Program-made: the position numbers and the translations under genes
Origin: a virus
Length of the DNA: 48,136 nt
IMG/VR virus record: IMGVR_UViG_3300033064_003319
Span: 1 to 48,136 of that record
Strand: one strand, 5' to 3'
The notes under the pieces: generated by a model
Databases searched by the model: none
Seen by the model: only the letters and a program-made list of their open reading frames with translations
What the model was told of the DNA's origin: nothing
Part shown: positions 40,107 to 48,136 of the stretch, piece by piece
Layout of the letters: every line of letters begins with the position of its first letter
Position numbering within the stretch: the first letter of the stretch is position 1

Positions 40107-40331
40107 ATGAATACCCAACCCCAAGTCGAAGCAAAAGTAGCAACACAACCTGAACTAACCATTGCAGATTTGCAAAATATTAGCGCAATTATTGATGCTG
40201 CAGTAAGGCGCGGCGCGTTTGGCGCTGCTGAAACAACTTCAGTTGGTGCAACTTTTGATCGGCTCAGTGCATTTTTGGTGGCAGTCACTCCAGTGGAACC
40301 AGTAGTAGATGCCCCAGCAGAAGAAGTTTAA
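40107..40331 (+). CDS. Small conserved T4-like phage protein
   Basis: 74 residues with AAAGGA upstream. Central helix LTIADLQNISAIIDAAVRRGAFGAAETTSVGATFDRLSAFL is a pattern I associate with T4-like phages; both ends are disordered (Pro/Val/Ala/Glu-rich). Function unknown. Confidence 0.68.
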   Translation: MNTQPQVEAKVATQPELTIADLQNISAIIDAAVRRGAFGAAETTSVGATFDRLSAFLVAVTPVEPVVDAPAEEV

Positions 40332-40343
40332 TAGGAGATTTAT

Positions 40344-40937
40344 ATGAAACATGTGGGAAAAATGAAGAATAACGGTGCCAAAATCGTTATCGCGTATCGT
40401 ACATTACCTGGCGATGCCAACAGTGCACTAGTAGTGGGTACCGGTAATCTAGGGGAAGCATATCATGATTCTCTCATGAATCTGATCCAAGATACAAACG
40501 CACAACAAGCAAATGAACTGGCAGATGTGCTAGCAGTTCGAAAGTTCCCAGACGGTAATACCATGCTAAACTGGTTACATACCTACGGTCACTTGAAAAA
40601 AGTCCCAACCAATATGGTTATTATGACTCCTAGCACACAAACTACGTTGCCTCTTGATGAATTAAATCAGCTAATTGCTGATCAAAAAGGTGTGACAATT
40701 GAAGAACTATCAATTACAGACGGAGTTGCTCCGAAGAAACCGCGCACCACAGAAGCACCGAGTAAAACTGCTCCTGCATTAATTGAGATGGTCCAGGAAG
40801 ACAAAACATTATCCCCTGCTGAAATGAGATCAAAAGCTGATGCACTTTTTAAAGAAGCCCAGCTATTACGAAAAGTTGCAGATGATATTGATCCTCCGAA
40901 GCGCAAAGCTAAAAAAGTAGTTGCTGAGGCAGAATGA
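40344..40937 (+). CDS. Conserved T4-like phage protein (MKHVGKMKNNGAKI)
   Basis: 197 residues with AGGAG upstream. The N-terminal ~100 residues are strongly patterned (MKHVGKMKNNGAKIVIAYRTLPGDANSALVVGT, ANELADVLAVRKFPDG, LNWLHTYGHLKKVPTNMVIMTP) as in T4-like cyanophages. The C-terminal half is charged and partly disordered. No function is known to me. It overlaps DHFR by ATGA. Confidence 0.72.
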   Translation: MKHVGKMKNNGAKIVIAYRTLPGDANSALVVGTGNLGEAYHDSLMNLIQDTNAQQANELADVLAVRKFPDGNTMLNWLHTYGHLKKVPTNMVIMTPSTQTTLPLDELNQLIADQKGVTIEELSITDGVAPKKPRTTEAPSKTAPALIEMVQEDKTLSPAEMRSKADALFKEAQLLRKVADDIDPPKRKAKKVVAEAE

Positions 40938-41419
40938 TTTCTAGTGTAGTTGCGGTAGAGCAAGGCTGTGGCATAGGATTTAATGGTTCTATGCCATGGC
41001 CGCGCCTTAAAGAAGATATGCAATGGTTTAAAGAATTAACCACCGGACATATTGTTATAATGGGTTCAACTACTTGGAAAGGGTTTTTAAAGCCATTACC
41101 AAATAGAATTAATATTGTTATCAGCAGATATCATCACATGGACGCAGACTATTGCTATACATCTCCAATTGATGCTATCGGAGAATGTCATTCACTACAT
41201 CCTGAAAAGAAAATATTCATAATTGGTGGGCAAGAACTTTATGACAGTACCATACATCTAATTGATAATTTTTACATTACCGAAATAGCAAGCCACTATA
41301 AATGCGATAAGTTTTTTGACTTATCATATGTACAAAAAAACTTTGTTAGTCGCCTAATTTCACAGCATACTGATACCAAGTCGTCAGTTGCGTTTACAAT
41401 TAAAGAATATTCAAAATGA
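40934..41419 (+). CDS. folA: Dihydrofolate reductase
   Basis: 161 residues. DHFR pattern: ISSVVAVEQGCGIGFNGSMPWPRLKEDMQWFK with the catalytic acid at Asp28, TTGHIVIMGSTTWKGF, IIGGQELYDSTI (NADPH-binding GG). It regenerates tetrahydrofolate for the adjacent thymidylate synthase, as in T4 frd/td. The two genes overlap by ATGA. Confidence 0.9.
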   Translation: MISSVVAVEQGCGIGFNGSMPWPRLKEDMQWFKELTTGHIVIMGSTTWKGFLKPLPNRINIVISRYHHMDADYCYTSPIDAIGECHSLHPEKKIFIIGGQELYDSTIHLIDNFYITEIASHYKCDKFFDLSYVQKNFVSRLISQHTDTKSSVAFTIKEYSK

Positions 41420-42303
41420 TAAATTATTCAGAACAAGTATACCTTGATGCATTAAAAAATATACTAGAAAATGGCGAGGATCGACCTGATCGAACAGGGG
41501 TAGGAACACGTGGTATATTTGGATTACAAATGAGATTTGACCTTACTGAAGGATTTCCTGCAATTACAACAAAAAAGTTAGCATGGCGAGCAGTAGTCAG
41601 CGAGCTGCTGTGGATCTTGGAAGGTAGTGGTGATGAATATCGCTTACGTGAGCTATTACACGGTGATCGAGGTTCCCCCAATAAGACAATTTGGACTGGC
41701 AATGTTAATGCAGATTATTGGGTCAAAAAACGTATGCAGCGGCACGCAGGTGACCTTGGCAGAATTTACGGTGTACAGTTACGAAAATGGCGCAAGCCGC
41801 TAGTCCGTAGTAATAAAGTAATACTACAGAATCATGATCAGCTGTTGGAATTAATTGAAGGTATTAAACACGATCCTTATAGTCGTCGCCATATCATCAG
41901 CTTTTGGAATCCTGGAGAGCTCGATCAAATGGCACTACCCCCGTGTCATATGGTGAGTCAATTTTATGTTAGCAATGGAAAACTAAGTTGTTCTATGTAT
42001 CAACGCAGTGCTGATTTTTTCTTAGGAATGCCATTCAATATTGCATCCTACGCATTGCTTACACACATGATTGCGCAAGCATGCAATCTGGAAGTGGGAG
42101 ATTTAGTTATATCAGTGGGAGATGCTCATATATATCAAAATCATATTGAACAAGTAAATGAGCAATTAGCAAGAGTACCATTTGCAATGCCAACTCTATC
42201 ATTAGATGAAGATGTTTCTCGCATAATTGATTTTACTATGGACGACATAGAATTGGTTGGTTATCAATCTCACGGCGCAATTTCTGCACCAATGGCTGTA
42301 TAA
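41416..42303 (+). CDS. thyA: Thymidylate synthase
   Basis: 295 residues. ThyA hallmarks: RPDRTGVGTRGIFG, PPCHMVSQFYVSNGKLSC with the nucleophile Cys177, MYQRSADFFLGMPFNIASYALLTHMIAQ, and DAHIYQNH. It makes dTMP from dUMP, supporting an AT-rich genome. No intron or frameshift as sometimes found in T4 td. It is the last + gene; a terminator follows. Confidence 0.96.
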   Translation: MINYSEQVYLDALKNILENGEDRPDRTGVGTRGIFGLQMRFDLTEGFPAITTKKLAWRAVVSELLWILEGSGDEYRLRELLHGDRGSPNKTIWTGNVNADYWVKKRMQRHAGDLGRIYGVQLRKWRKPLVRSNKVILQNHDQLLELIEGIKHDPYSRRHIISFWNPGELDQMALPPCHMVSQFYVSNGKLSCSMYQRSADFFLGMPFNIASYALLTHMIAQACNLEVGDLVISVGDAHIYQNHIEQVNEQLARVPFAMPTLSLDEDVSRIIDFTMDDIELVGYQSHGAISAPMAV

Positions 42304-42321
42304 GATAAACCATTATTAATT

Positions 42322-42352
42322 AAAAAATCCCTAACTTCCTAGGGATTTTTTT
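42322..42352. terminator. Bidirectional terminator between convergent genes
   Basis: 12-bp stem AAAAAATCCCTA/TAGGGATTTTTT, loop ACTTCC. A-run on one side and T-run on the other serve both the thyA transcript and the minus-strand tail genes. Confidence 0.9.
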
Positions 42353-42357
42353 ATGGG

Positions 42358-43317
42358 CTATTGAACTACGTTTGAGGAAGGGTATCCAGATATAGTACCT
42401 GGATATATATTATAGGGCTGCCATGTTGGTCCGCCAACTGCTTGATCAACTACCCGAAATCTGCGAATTTCAAATCCATTATAAGGTAATGTATAATTAC
42501 AAAATACGCGGGCTTCAGATCCAATTGGTACTGCAATATCATTATAAGTTGTATTTGATTTCGCAGGGAACATTAGAGTTAATTGTGAAATTATAACAGC
42601 ATTTTGTATAACCACATCATTATATATGTCTATATAACCGTTGGTTGGTGAAATTTTATCAATTTCTACATTTAACGATAAAAATTTATTAGTAAGCTGT
42701 CCTGTTACGTCAATATCGCCTATAATGGTAAGTCCCGCTACTACAGATTTTGCACTAGTGTTGAAGTAAGCAACCGATTCTGTAGGAGTCAATGTAAACG
42801 CAGTCGAAGAAAGAATTCCCAACGTGGTATTATAATTTTTTAGTAAACTTACGTCCTGATTAATATAATTAATATTCGTTAAGGGAGTAGTGGGTAGTAC
42901 CCATCCATTCTCTCCTACTACCTTAGAGAACAACGGACTTGCGATAAGCAAGTCATTACCACTTAAAATTTTTAATTGATTACTATCTGTATCAAACCAA
43001 AAATCTCCAGTTGACAAATTTTCAGGTCGTGTACCCGAAACAATAGCACCGCTGATTGTTTTAAAGACAGCATCGTAAATTTTTAATCTTTTGGAAGTGG
43101 TATCATACCATAATTGCCCCAATAATGGATTAACTGGAGGAACTGAAGTTGGACTCGCGGAGTTGGCTAAAATTTTAATAAAGTTGTTATTTAAATTTTC
43201 ACCATATGCATTTGCATTTTTTCCAATTAAAGATATGCTGGTAGTTGCCCTATCTATAATACCATCTGCAAGCAATAATAGCGTGGTTCCATCGGTATTT
43301 AAAATTTTATATGCCAT
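42358..43317 (-). CDS. Tail/baseplate structural protein, GQLWYDT family
   Basis: 319 residues. N-terminal ~80 residues carry TSISLIGKNANAYGENLNNNFIKIL and NPLLGQLWYDTTSKRLKIYD, a repeated WYDT/FWFDT fold. The same block occurs in the next gene, so the two share an N-terminal attachment domain. The rest is beta-rich, with FRVVDQAVGGPTWQ near the end. Likely a fibre or baseplate-associated protein of the tail. Confidence 0.78.
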   Translation of the reverse strand: MAYKILNTDGTTLLLLADGIIDRATTSISLIGKNANAYGENLNNNFIKILANSASPTSVPPVNPLLGQLWYDTTSKRLKIYDAVFKTISGAIVSGTRPENLSTGDFWFDTDSNQLKILSGNDLLIASPLFSKVVGENGWVLPTTPLTNINYINQDVSLLKNYNTTLGILSSTAFTLTPTESVAYFNTSAKSVVAGLTIIGDIDVTGQLTNKFLSLNVEIDKISPTNGYIDIYNDVVIQNAVIISQLTLMFPAKSNTTYNDIAVPIGSEARVFCNYTLPYNGFEIRRFRVVDQAVGGPTWQPYNIYPGTISGYPSSNVVQ

Positions 43318-43320
43318 AAT

Positions 43321-44868
43321 TTATATCTTTATAATGTAGTATACAGTGCCGCCTGTTGCAGATAATAATGTAAGATTTGGGACGTTAAACGTTGGTGTAG
43401 TAGAGCCATAAGCATTACCTATTACTTCATATAATGCTGTGTAATTAGATTTTAAGTATGATGTACCGTCACACAGTATCCATCCTGCAGGAATATTGCT
43501 GGAAGATCCAAACATAATAATCATACCAGATGGATACAACGGTACAGTCTCTCCGTACACTGTACCGTATATCTTTGTGCCTACACTTCCAATAGAACTA
43601 GCATACACATGCCTAAATGCTAGTGATTCGGAACCTAAATCAAATATATCGTGTATACTGGGTTGAATTGCAGGACCTTCTGTATAATCACTGCCTACTG
43701 TCAATACTCCATGAGACAGTGTATCTCCCACCACTATTAAATTTTTATTAATACTAATACTATCTCCCACACTAATACTGCCTATCACACTAATTGCATC
43801 GCTAGCAGTTGAAGTAACGGTTAATGTACTCAATATTCTAACAGTTCCCCATACGTCTAATGTAGGGCTTGCAGTATTGGTAGTGGTGTTAATGCCTACA
43901 GAATGATTTTCTGCAGTGATAACATCTATTAATGCGCCGCCAGCACTGGGAGTTGTTTTTAAAATAATTTTACCGGATGGTCTACTGTTTAACAGTACTG
44001 CATCGTTGACTAATTTGTAAAATTGTATGTATTGTGAATCATCTACTGTGGAAATTACTACTCCGTCATTACCTAACGTATCAGTGCCGCCAGGAGTACG
44101 ATATTGCATTTTTCCGGTTATTACTTGTCCTGCATTAGTAGGGTCATCTTTTTTTAAAAATGACGAAGCACTGTAAGATTGCCCGGATATCTCTAAATTT
44201 TGTGCAGATGTTGCAGTTGCATTGAGCCTGGCAGGGTAGCTGCTGTTAAGATTTATTCCTGCATATAATTTATCAAATCCAAAAATAACTACTCTGGGAG
44301 TGAAATTGTCTTTAGTAACGATGGATATAATTTCTCCGCCTACCCAATTTTTAATTACAAAATGACGGTTTGGCGGGTCAATAATATCGTCAAGGATAGC
44401 AGGTTCAGGTCCAGTTTTTGTGCCGCCGGTTCCGACGGATGGACCAACTACTGTCCAGCTATTGGTTCCATAAATTTTAAGTTGGTTGACTGAAGTATCA
44501 ACCCAGATATCACCTGCCTTCAATCCAGCAGACGGCGAATTTTTTGGATCTGTTGATTGTTGATAGATTCCTGTAGCAGATGGCCATCGTGCACTGGTGT
44601 TTCCGCCATCCATTACTCTTAGTACTTTTTTGTTAGTATCACTAGTATCGTACCATAACTGGCCTTCAATTGGGTTGTTAGGTGGCATGGGACTGGAAAA
44701 GTTTTCTAACAAATGCAAGAAATTAGTCGCAACTTTTTCACCATAATTAGGATATCCTTTACCTACTAGAGATATACTGGTATCAACTGCATTGATACCC
44801 GGCGGCATATCCGGTACTGTGATAGTGGTAGTGCGTGCTGGATCGGTAAATTTTAATATGTATGGCAT
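43321..44868 (-). CDS. Tail fibre with tail-collar C-terminus
   Basis: 515 residues. N-terminus TSISLVGKGYPNYGEKVATNFLHLLENFSSP...GQLWYDTS, shared with the 319-aa protein. Middle beta-rich. C-terminal tail-collar domain: GMIIMFGSSSNIPAGWILCDGTSYLKSNYTALYEVIGNAYG, PTFNVPNLT. A second tail-collar adhesin besides the one at 689, but on the opposite strand. Begins 3 nt after the stop of the upstream gene. Confidence 0.82.
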   Translation of the reverse strand: MPYILKFTDPARTTTITVPDMPPGINAVDTSISLVGKGYPNYGEKVATNFLHLLENFSSPMPPNNPIEGQLWYDTSDTNKKVLRVMDGGNTSARWPSATGIYQQSTDPKNSPSAGLKAGDIWVDTSVNQLKIYGTNSWTVVGPSVGTGGTKTGPEPAILDDIIDPPNRHFVIKNWVGGEIISIVTKDNFTPRVVIFGFDKLYAGINLNSSYPARLNATATSAQNLEISGQSYSASSFLKKDDPTNAGQVITGKMQYRTPGGTDTLGNDGVVISTVDDSQYIQFYKLVNDAVLLNSRPSGKIILKTTPSAGGALIDVITAENHSVGINTTTNTASPTLDVWGTVRILSTLTVTSTASDAISVIGSISVGDSISINKNLIVVGDTLSHGVLTVGSDYTEGPAIQPSIHDIFDLGSESLAFRHVYASSIGSVGTKIYGTVYGETVPLYPSGMIIMFGSSSNIPAGWILCDGTSYLKSNYTALYEVIGNAYGSTTPTFNVPNLTLLSATGGTVYYIIKI

Positions 44869-44871
44869 AGC

Positions 44872-45522
44872 TTACATTCCCGCTAACGATTGAATTCGTA
44901 CAGTATAATCAATTTGAATCATTCTATTCAGTGATTTTTGCACAGGATGAAAAATAACGTGAGTCAATAAACTTCCCATATTTTCGCCGTCTGGACTATA
45001 TGCTTTTAATCCTAGTTCATCAAAAATAAATGCACCTTCTGTATTTGTTGCATTATCAAATGCAGCTTGCCCGGCCGGCTCTCCAAAATCTAGTAAACAA
45101 CTCACTATGATATCTGAATAATAAGTGCCTGTTATATGACGAACTTCCATAAAGTTTCTAGCAGGGTCCAAGTCACTATTATTCAGCTGCCTGGGATCAA
45201 TGGTTTTATAATAAGTTTGATTATATAATCCAGCAGTATTACCGGACACATTAGGAGTAAGATACGTGATGATGCCTGTTTGATCCACTCTAGTGCCGCC
45301 GTTACCAAAAGCCATTTCTACTATAGTTCCATAGCCTTGATTGCTTAAACTTCGGGCAAGTGCAATTGAGAAGTTCTCATAGTGAATTGCATTACGTTTA
45401 TTAATAAAGACTTCTTTGGTTTCAGGATCAAAGATCTTGATGTGACCTTGTACACTAATTGAACCACTTTCATTTGGCTTAGTGGTTTTAGGGGTATTAT
45501 CAGTAGATTCGTAATTTTTCAT
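44872..45522 (-). CDS. Conserved T4-like virion structural protein
   Basis: 216 residues from the ATG at 45522; in-frame ATGs at 45540 and 45561 are alternatives. The later start is preferred because a late-type CATAAATA (45545-45552, minus strand) lies between them, and because homologous N-termini, as I recall, begin close to the ISVQGHIKIF block. Features: NAIHYENFSIALARSL, VEMAFGNGGTRVDQTGIITYL, FDNATNTEGAFIFDELGLK. A baseplate or tail location is likely from context. Confidence 0.68.
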   Translation of the reverse strand: MKNYESTDNTPKTTKPNESGSISVQGHIKIFDPETKEVFINKRNAIHYENFSIALARSLSNQGYGTIVEMAFGNGGTRVDQTGIITYLTPNVSGNTAGLYNQTYYKTIDPRQLNNSDLDPARNFMEVRHITGTYYSDIIVSCLLDFGEPAGQAAFDNATNTEGAFIFDELGLKAYSPDGENMGSLLTHVIFHPVQKSLNRMIQIDYTVRIQSLAGM

Positions 45523-45544
45523 AGTTTTATTATGTTCCATACTG

Positions 45545-45552
45545 TATTTATG
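45545..45552 (-). promoter_or_regulatory. Late-type promoter element CATAAATA (minus strand)
   Basis: Just upstream of the preferred start of the structural gene ending at 44872, and 12 nt past the end of the 850-aa gene. Confidence 0.45.
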
Positions 45553-45563
45553 ATGGGTCATAA

Positions 45564-48136
45564 TCAGCTAACATTTCCGTAGTAATATTTGTCTGGCAAC
45601 TCTGCAGGTCGTGCTTGCAAGAATCTAGCAGGGGTAGTTGTACTTTGCATTAACGATTTTGTCGACGATATACTAATTTGATCATTCCATATTGCATCAA
45701 TTACTGCTTCCTTTTTTACAATAATTAGCTCAATATTACGGTCTACACCAGTTTGTATATTCAATGTTAATAGCTGGGTCTCTTTATCTATAGAAAACTC
45801 AGGGTCTACATAATTTAATCCTGTGTAAATATATTTGTTTAGAGATCCAATTTCGGGTGCTGTGCTATATACCCAAACTTGATTAGTCTTTGTAACAACA
45901 TATGCATCTCCTATAATATTAGTAGTTGGTAAATCTAATACTGTTGCGACCGATCCTTTAATATTTGCTACCGGGCTGTCAAACGATATCAGCAAGTCCT
46001 GACGGTAGCTACCAGTTTTTGATAATAGTCGGCCTGCATAATAAACAGATACTTGATCATTTACAGCAATAGTGTCGTCTGAAGATAGTGATATACCATC
46101 ATTATTTAAAACTGTATAGGTAGAATTAATCATATAACTAGACACACCTGCAGTAGTTAAATGTTTCTGCTTAAGAATAGTTTCCTTAAACGGAATAGTC
46201 TGTTCAGGACTTTGATCAATTACTGTTGTACCAGTTGCATAACTATCTGCAGGAGAAGGCATTATACTTGTACTTATAAAATCTTTTGCAGATGTACCTA
46301 ATGTGGATCTACGTAATTGAGTAATATAATCTCCTTTTATCTTATCAGTACCTGTTTTAAAAAACTCAATTCTTTCGTCATCTATGATAACTACACCTGG
46401 TATTTTTTTGGCAAGATACGGAGGGGTTAATACTGATACGTCACTGACATATATTTTATCATCTGTAAATAATACAGGATGAGTCAAATATGTAGAATTT
46501 TGTCCAGATAACCGCTTGTAGTGTGTTCTATTAAAAATATCTTTAAATATTCTATAACCCAATACTGTGCTAGCCAGTTTCTGACTACCTACACTGGTAA
46601 TAACAATGGTATCAGTCAATTCATTTATATATGCATCACTTAATTGAACTGTACGACGATCATCTAATATTTCATAATCGACTCTATCAATCAAAGGTAT
46701 ACCGTTTAATTGTACCCATACATAGTTATCATCTAATATTTGACGACTGATCTTGTAACGACGATTAGCTATTCCAGGAAAACTTTCAGTACGCATCAAC
46801 ATATTATCATGATCAGTATAGGTTAGTACTTTAATATCTACATTGCTGACTGCAGTCATTAAAGTTAAAGTTGATCCAACAATGTTAAAATCATATTCCC
46901 CTGCTACTAATCCTACAATTGCAACTACATCTCCTGTTGTTAATAAAGTTTTACCAATAGTAATTGTATTTTTAGTCGACGATATTGTGAAGTCAAACCC
47001 TGGTCGTAACTCAATACCGTTTACATATACTTTTACATTTGCAATGGTAAATGTTCCAGGAAACGCATCTCTATTATTGTCAATTACAAAGGTGCGATTG
47101 TTGGTATTCGCTACTTCGTAATAGCTAACAGGTGGTGGTAATAATCTGCGTCGGCCGGTCGCGTCACTTATTTCAACAATGGCCTGTGCAGCATACGGTT
47201 CAATATTTCCAGGAGCATTTTTTAGAACAAACATAGTGGTAGGATCCGAAGACACTGTAAATACTTGTTCTGTTATTTCATTAAAATACTTTGGTACGCT
47301 GTCAAATCCAAAGAACCATGCATGTATTGCATTATTACCTGGCGGTAAATTATGCACATCAACTGCTGCCCTGTTATTATTTGCGCCACTATATGTTAAT
47401 GAGTACCAAGTCGGGTATGAAGGTGTTGGTGCTGATGCAATCTTTATGCCGTTAACTGTAACGTATGCACTATTCACCGTTCCAAATATTGCTGCACTTT
47501 GTAGCTGAATGGAAGTGCTAGTAGTAACAATAAATGCATTATCAATCACTCCAGCACGAGTGTCGGCGCGCCCGCCCCCAATGCTAATTATAGTATATCC
47601 TAATTTACCTGATACTGATTGAGGAGGAATACTTATTTTATTATTGGTCCAGTCAATAGCGAATTGGGTGCTTGTAGTAAATGTAGTACTTGTAGTATAA
47701 GTTAATATTTTATTATCAAACACCACTGCAATATTTGCGAATGACGGAGGTGTAATACTTAGTGTTGCAGTAGTCACAGTACCAGTACTAGCAAATATAC
47801 TGAAATTATTCGACAACACAACAGGAGCACCTGCTGGATTCTTTGTGTATACATTAATACCAACTGCTTCCACAACATGGCCAGGAACTAATTCTTCAGG
47901 TGCAAAACTTGATTCTGCTGATAAAAAATTATATCCGTCAACTGTAATTTCGTTAGGAGAAATTCCAGCCCATGAGCCGCCATCTATTATACTGTCTAAA
48001 ATAGCTGCGTTTGATGCTGCCGCCCAAAATTCAATTACACTAGATGATATAACAGACTCTGATAATGTAGAACTAAAAGATATCTGATTAGTCACGGTGT
48101 TTATTGAAGTAACCATTACTTCTGTGGAGGTACTAA
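45564..48136 (-). CDS. Large virion structural protein (5' partial at window edge)
   Basis: The frame has an ATG at 48116 but stays open to the edge, so the gene probably begins outside. At least 850 residues. Built of repeated beta-rich domains: VVQLNGIPLIDRVDYEILDDRRTVQLSD-type blocks repeat in variant form (VYVNGIELRPGFDFTISSTKNTITIG). Similar in character to long T4-like baseplate or fibre proteins. No chaperone domain is visible. It is the first-transcribed visible gene of the minus-strand tail block. Confidence 0.75.
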   Translation of the reverse strand, partial: STSTEVMVTSINTVTNQISFSSTLSESVISSSVIEFWAAASNAAILDSIIDGGSWAGISPNEITVDGYNFLSAESSFAPEELVPGHVVEAVGINVYTKNPAGAPVVLSNNFSIFASTGTVTTATLSITPPSFANIAVVFDNKILTYTTSTTFTTSTQFAIDWTNNKISIPPQSVSGKLGYTIISIGGGRADTRAGVIDNAFIVTTSTSIQLQSAAIFGTVNSAYVTVNGIKIASAPTPSYPTWYSLTYSGANNNRAAVDVHNLPPGNNAIHAWFFGFDSVPKYFNEITEQVFTVSSDPTTMFVLKNAPGNIEPYAAQAIVEISDATGRRRLLPPPVSYYEVANTNNRTFVIDNNRDAFPGTFTIANVKVYVNGIELRPGFDFTISSTKNTITIGKTLLTTGDVVAIVGLVAGEYDFNIVGSTLTLMTAVSNVDIKVLTYTDHDNMLMRTESFPGIANRRYKISRQILDDNYVWVQLNGIPLIDRVDYEILDDRRTVQLSDAYINELTDTIVITSVGSQKLASTVLGYRIFKDIFNRTHYKRLSGQNSTYLTHPVLFTDDKIYVSDVSVLTPPYLAKKIPGVVIIDDERIEFFKTGTDKIKGDYITQLRRSTLGTSAKDFISTSIMPSPADSYATGTTVIDQSPEQTIPFKETILKQKHLTTAGVSSYMINSTYTVLNNDGISLSSDDTIAVNDQVSVYYAGRLLSKTGSYRQDLLISFDSPVANIKGSVATVLDLPTTNIIGDAYVVTKTNQVWVYSTAPEIGSLNKYIYTGLNYVDPEFSIDKETQLLTLNIQTGVDRNIELIIVKKEAVIDAIWNDQISISSTKSLMQSTTTPARFLQARPAELPDKYYYGNVS

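Noticed and set aside
46843-47508. Two + strand ORFs of ~100 aa inside the 850-aa structural gene
   Set aside because: Antisense shadows of Thr/Val-rich coding sequence; no SD or known motif.
1-48136. tRNA genes, CRISPR arrays, IS elements or integration sites
   Set aside because: No cloverleaf-like GTTCGA arm with matching acceptor stem, no regularly spaced repeats and no transposase or integrase were seen by eye; a dedicated scan could still find a tRNA.

Overview
The window is 48 kb of an AT-rich, densely packed T4-like myovirus (Caudoviricetes) genome from an uncultivated, probably aquatic, phage. The evidence is a T4-type replication set (family B polymerase gp43, sliding clamp gp45, clamp-loader ATPase gp44, T4-type RNase H), tail-collar and S74-chaperone fibre proteins, PhoH, a phage co-chaperonin, MoxR/VWA proteins, and several small proteins whose sequences resemble conserved T4-like phage families. 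No tRNA, rRNA, integrase, IS element or CRISPR array was seen. The host cannot be named from the sequence.

Layout. 1-2.2 kb: end of a collagen-like/S74 tail fibre, a tail-collar protein and a small conserved protein (+). 2.3-4.8 kb: a stand-alone DnaE-like fragment, small conserved proteins, a GroES-like co-chaperonin and the clamp-loader ATPase (+). 4.8-5.4 kb: 588 nt without a convincing ORF but rich in hairpins, a candidate structured RNA. 5.4-6.2 kb: phoH (-). 6.4-9.5 kb: two conserved proteins and a lysis cassette (GH19 endolysin, two spanins, three-TM holin, small secreted protein). 9.6-13.2 kb: protein-quality genes (DnaJ-like, peptide deformylase, ClpA-like). 13.5-20.3 kb: a structural protein and then eight co-oriented genes, most with N-termini like the T4 capsid-targeting sequence; four of them look like nucleotidyl-transfer enzymes. 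20.3-24.4 kb: DsbA-like protein, DNA polymerase, sliding clamp. 24.4-34 kb: a metabolic and DNA-modification island (DpdA/TGT-like enzyme, Gfo/Idh/MocA oxidoreductase, SulP permease, MDR dehydrogenase, QueD-like, glycosyltransferase, phosphoribosyltransferase, MazG-like, QueE). 34-42.3 kb: RNase H, MoxR and VWA-metallopeptidase pair, small conserved proteins, DHFR and thymidylate synthase. 42.4-48.1 kb: four structural genes on the minus strand, the last cut by the window edge.

Regulation. Ten host-type promoters have TTGAC-like -35 boxes and TATAAT-like -10 boxes spaced by exactly 17 nt. At least five carry an inverted repeat centred on or just after the -10 box, although the arm sequences differ. 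A second element, CATAAATA/TATAAATA, sits upstream of structural genes, phoH and other genes and resembles the T4 late promoter. Strong hairpin terminators separate the blocks.

How it fits together. The replication genes copy the DNA. The 7-deazaguanine genes (QueD, QueE, DpdA) may modify it. DHFR, thymidylate synthase and the MazG-like protein tune nucleotide pools. PDF, DnaJ, ClpA and the co-chaperonin act on protein quality. The 14-20 kb cluster is the most unusual part: it may encode enzymes packed in the head and ejected into the host.
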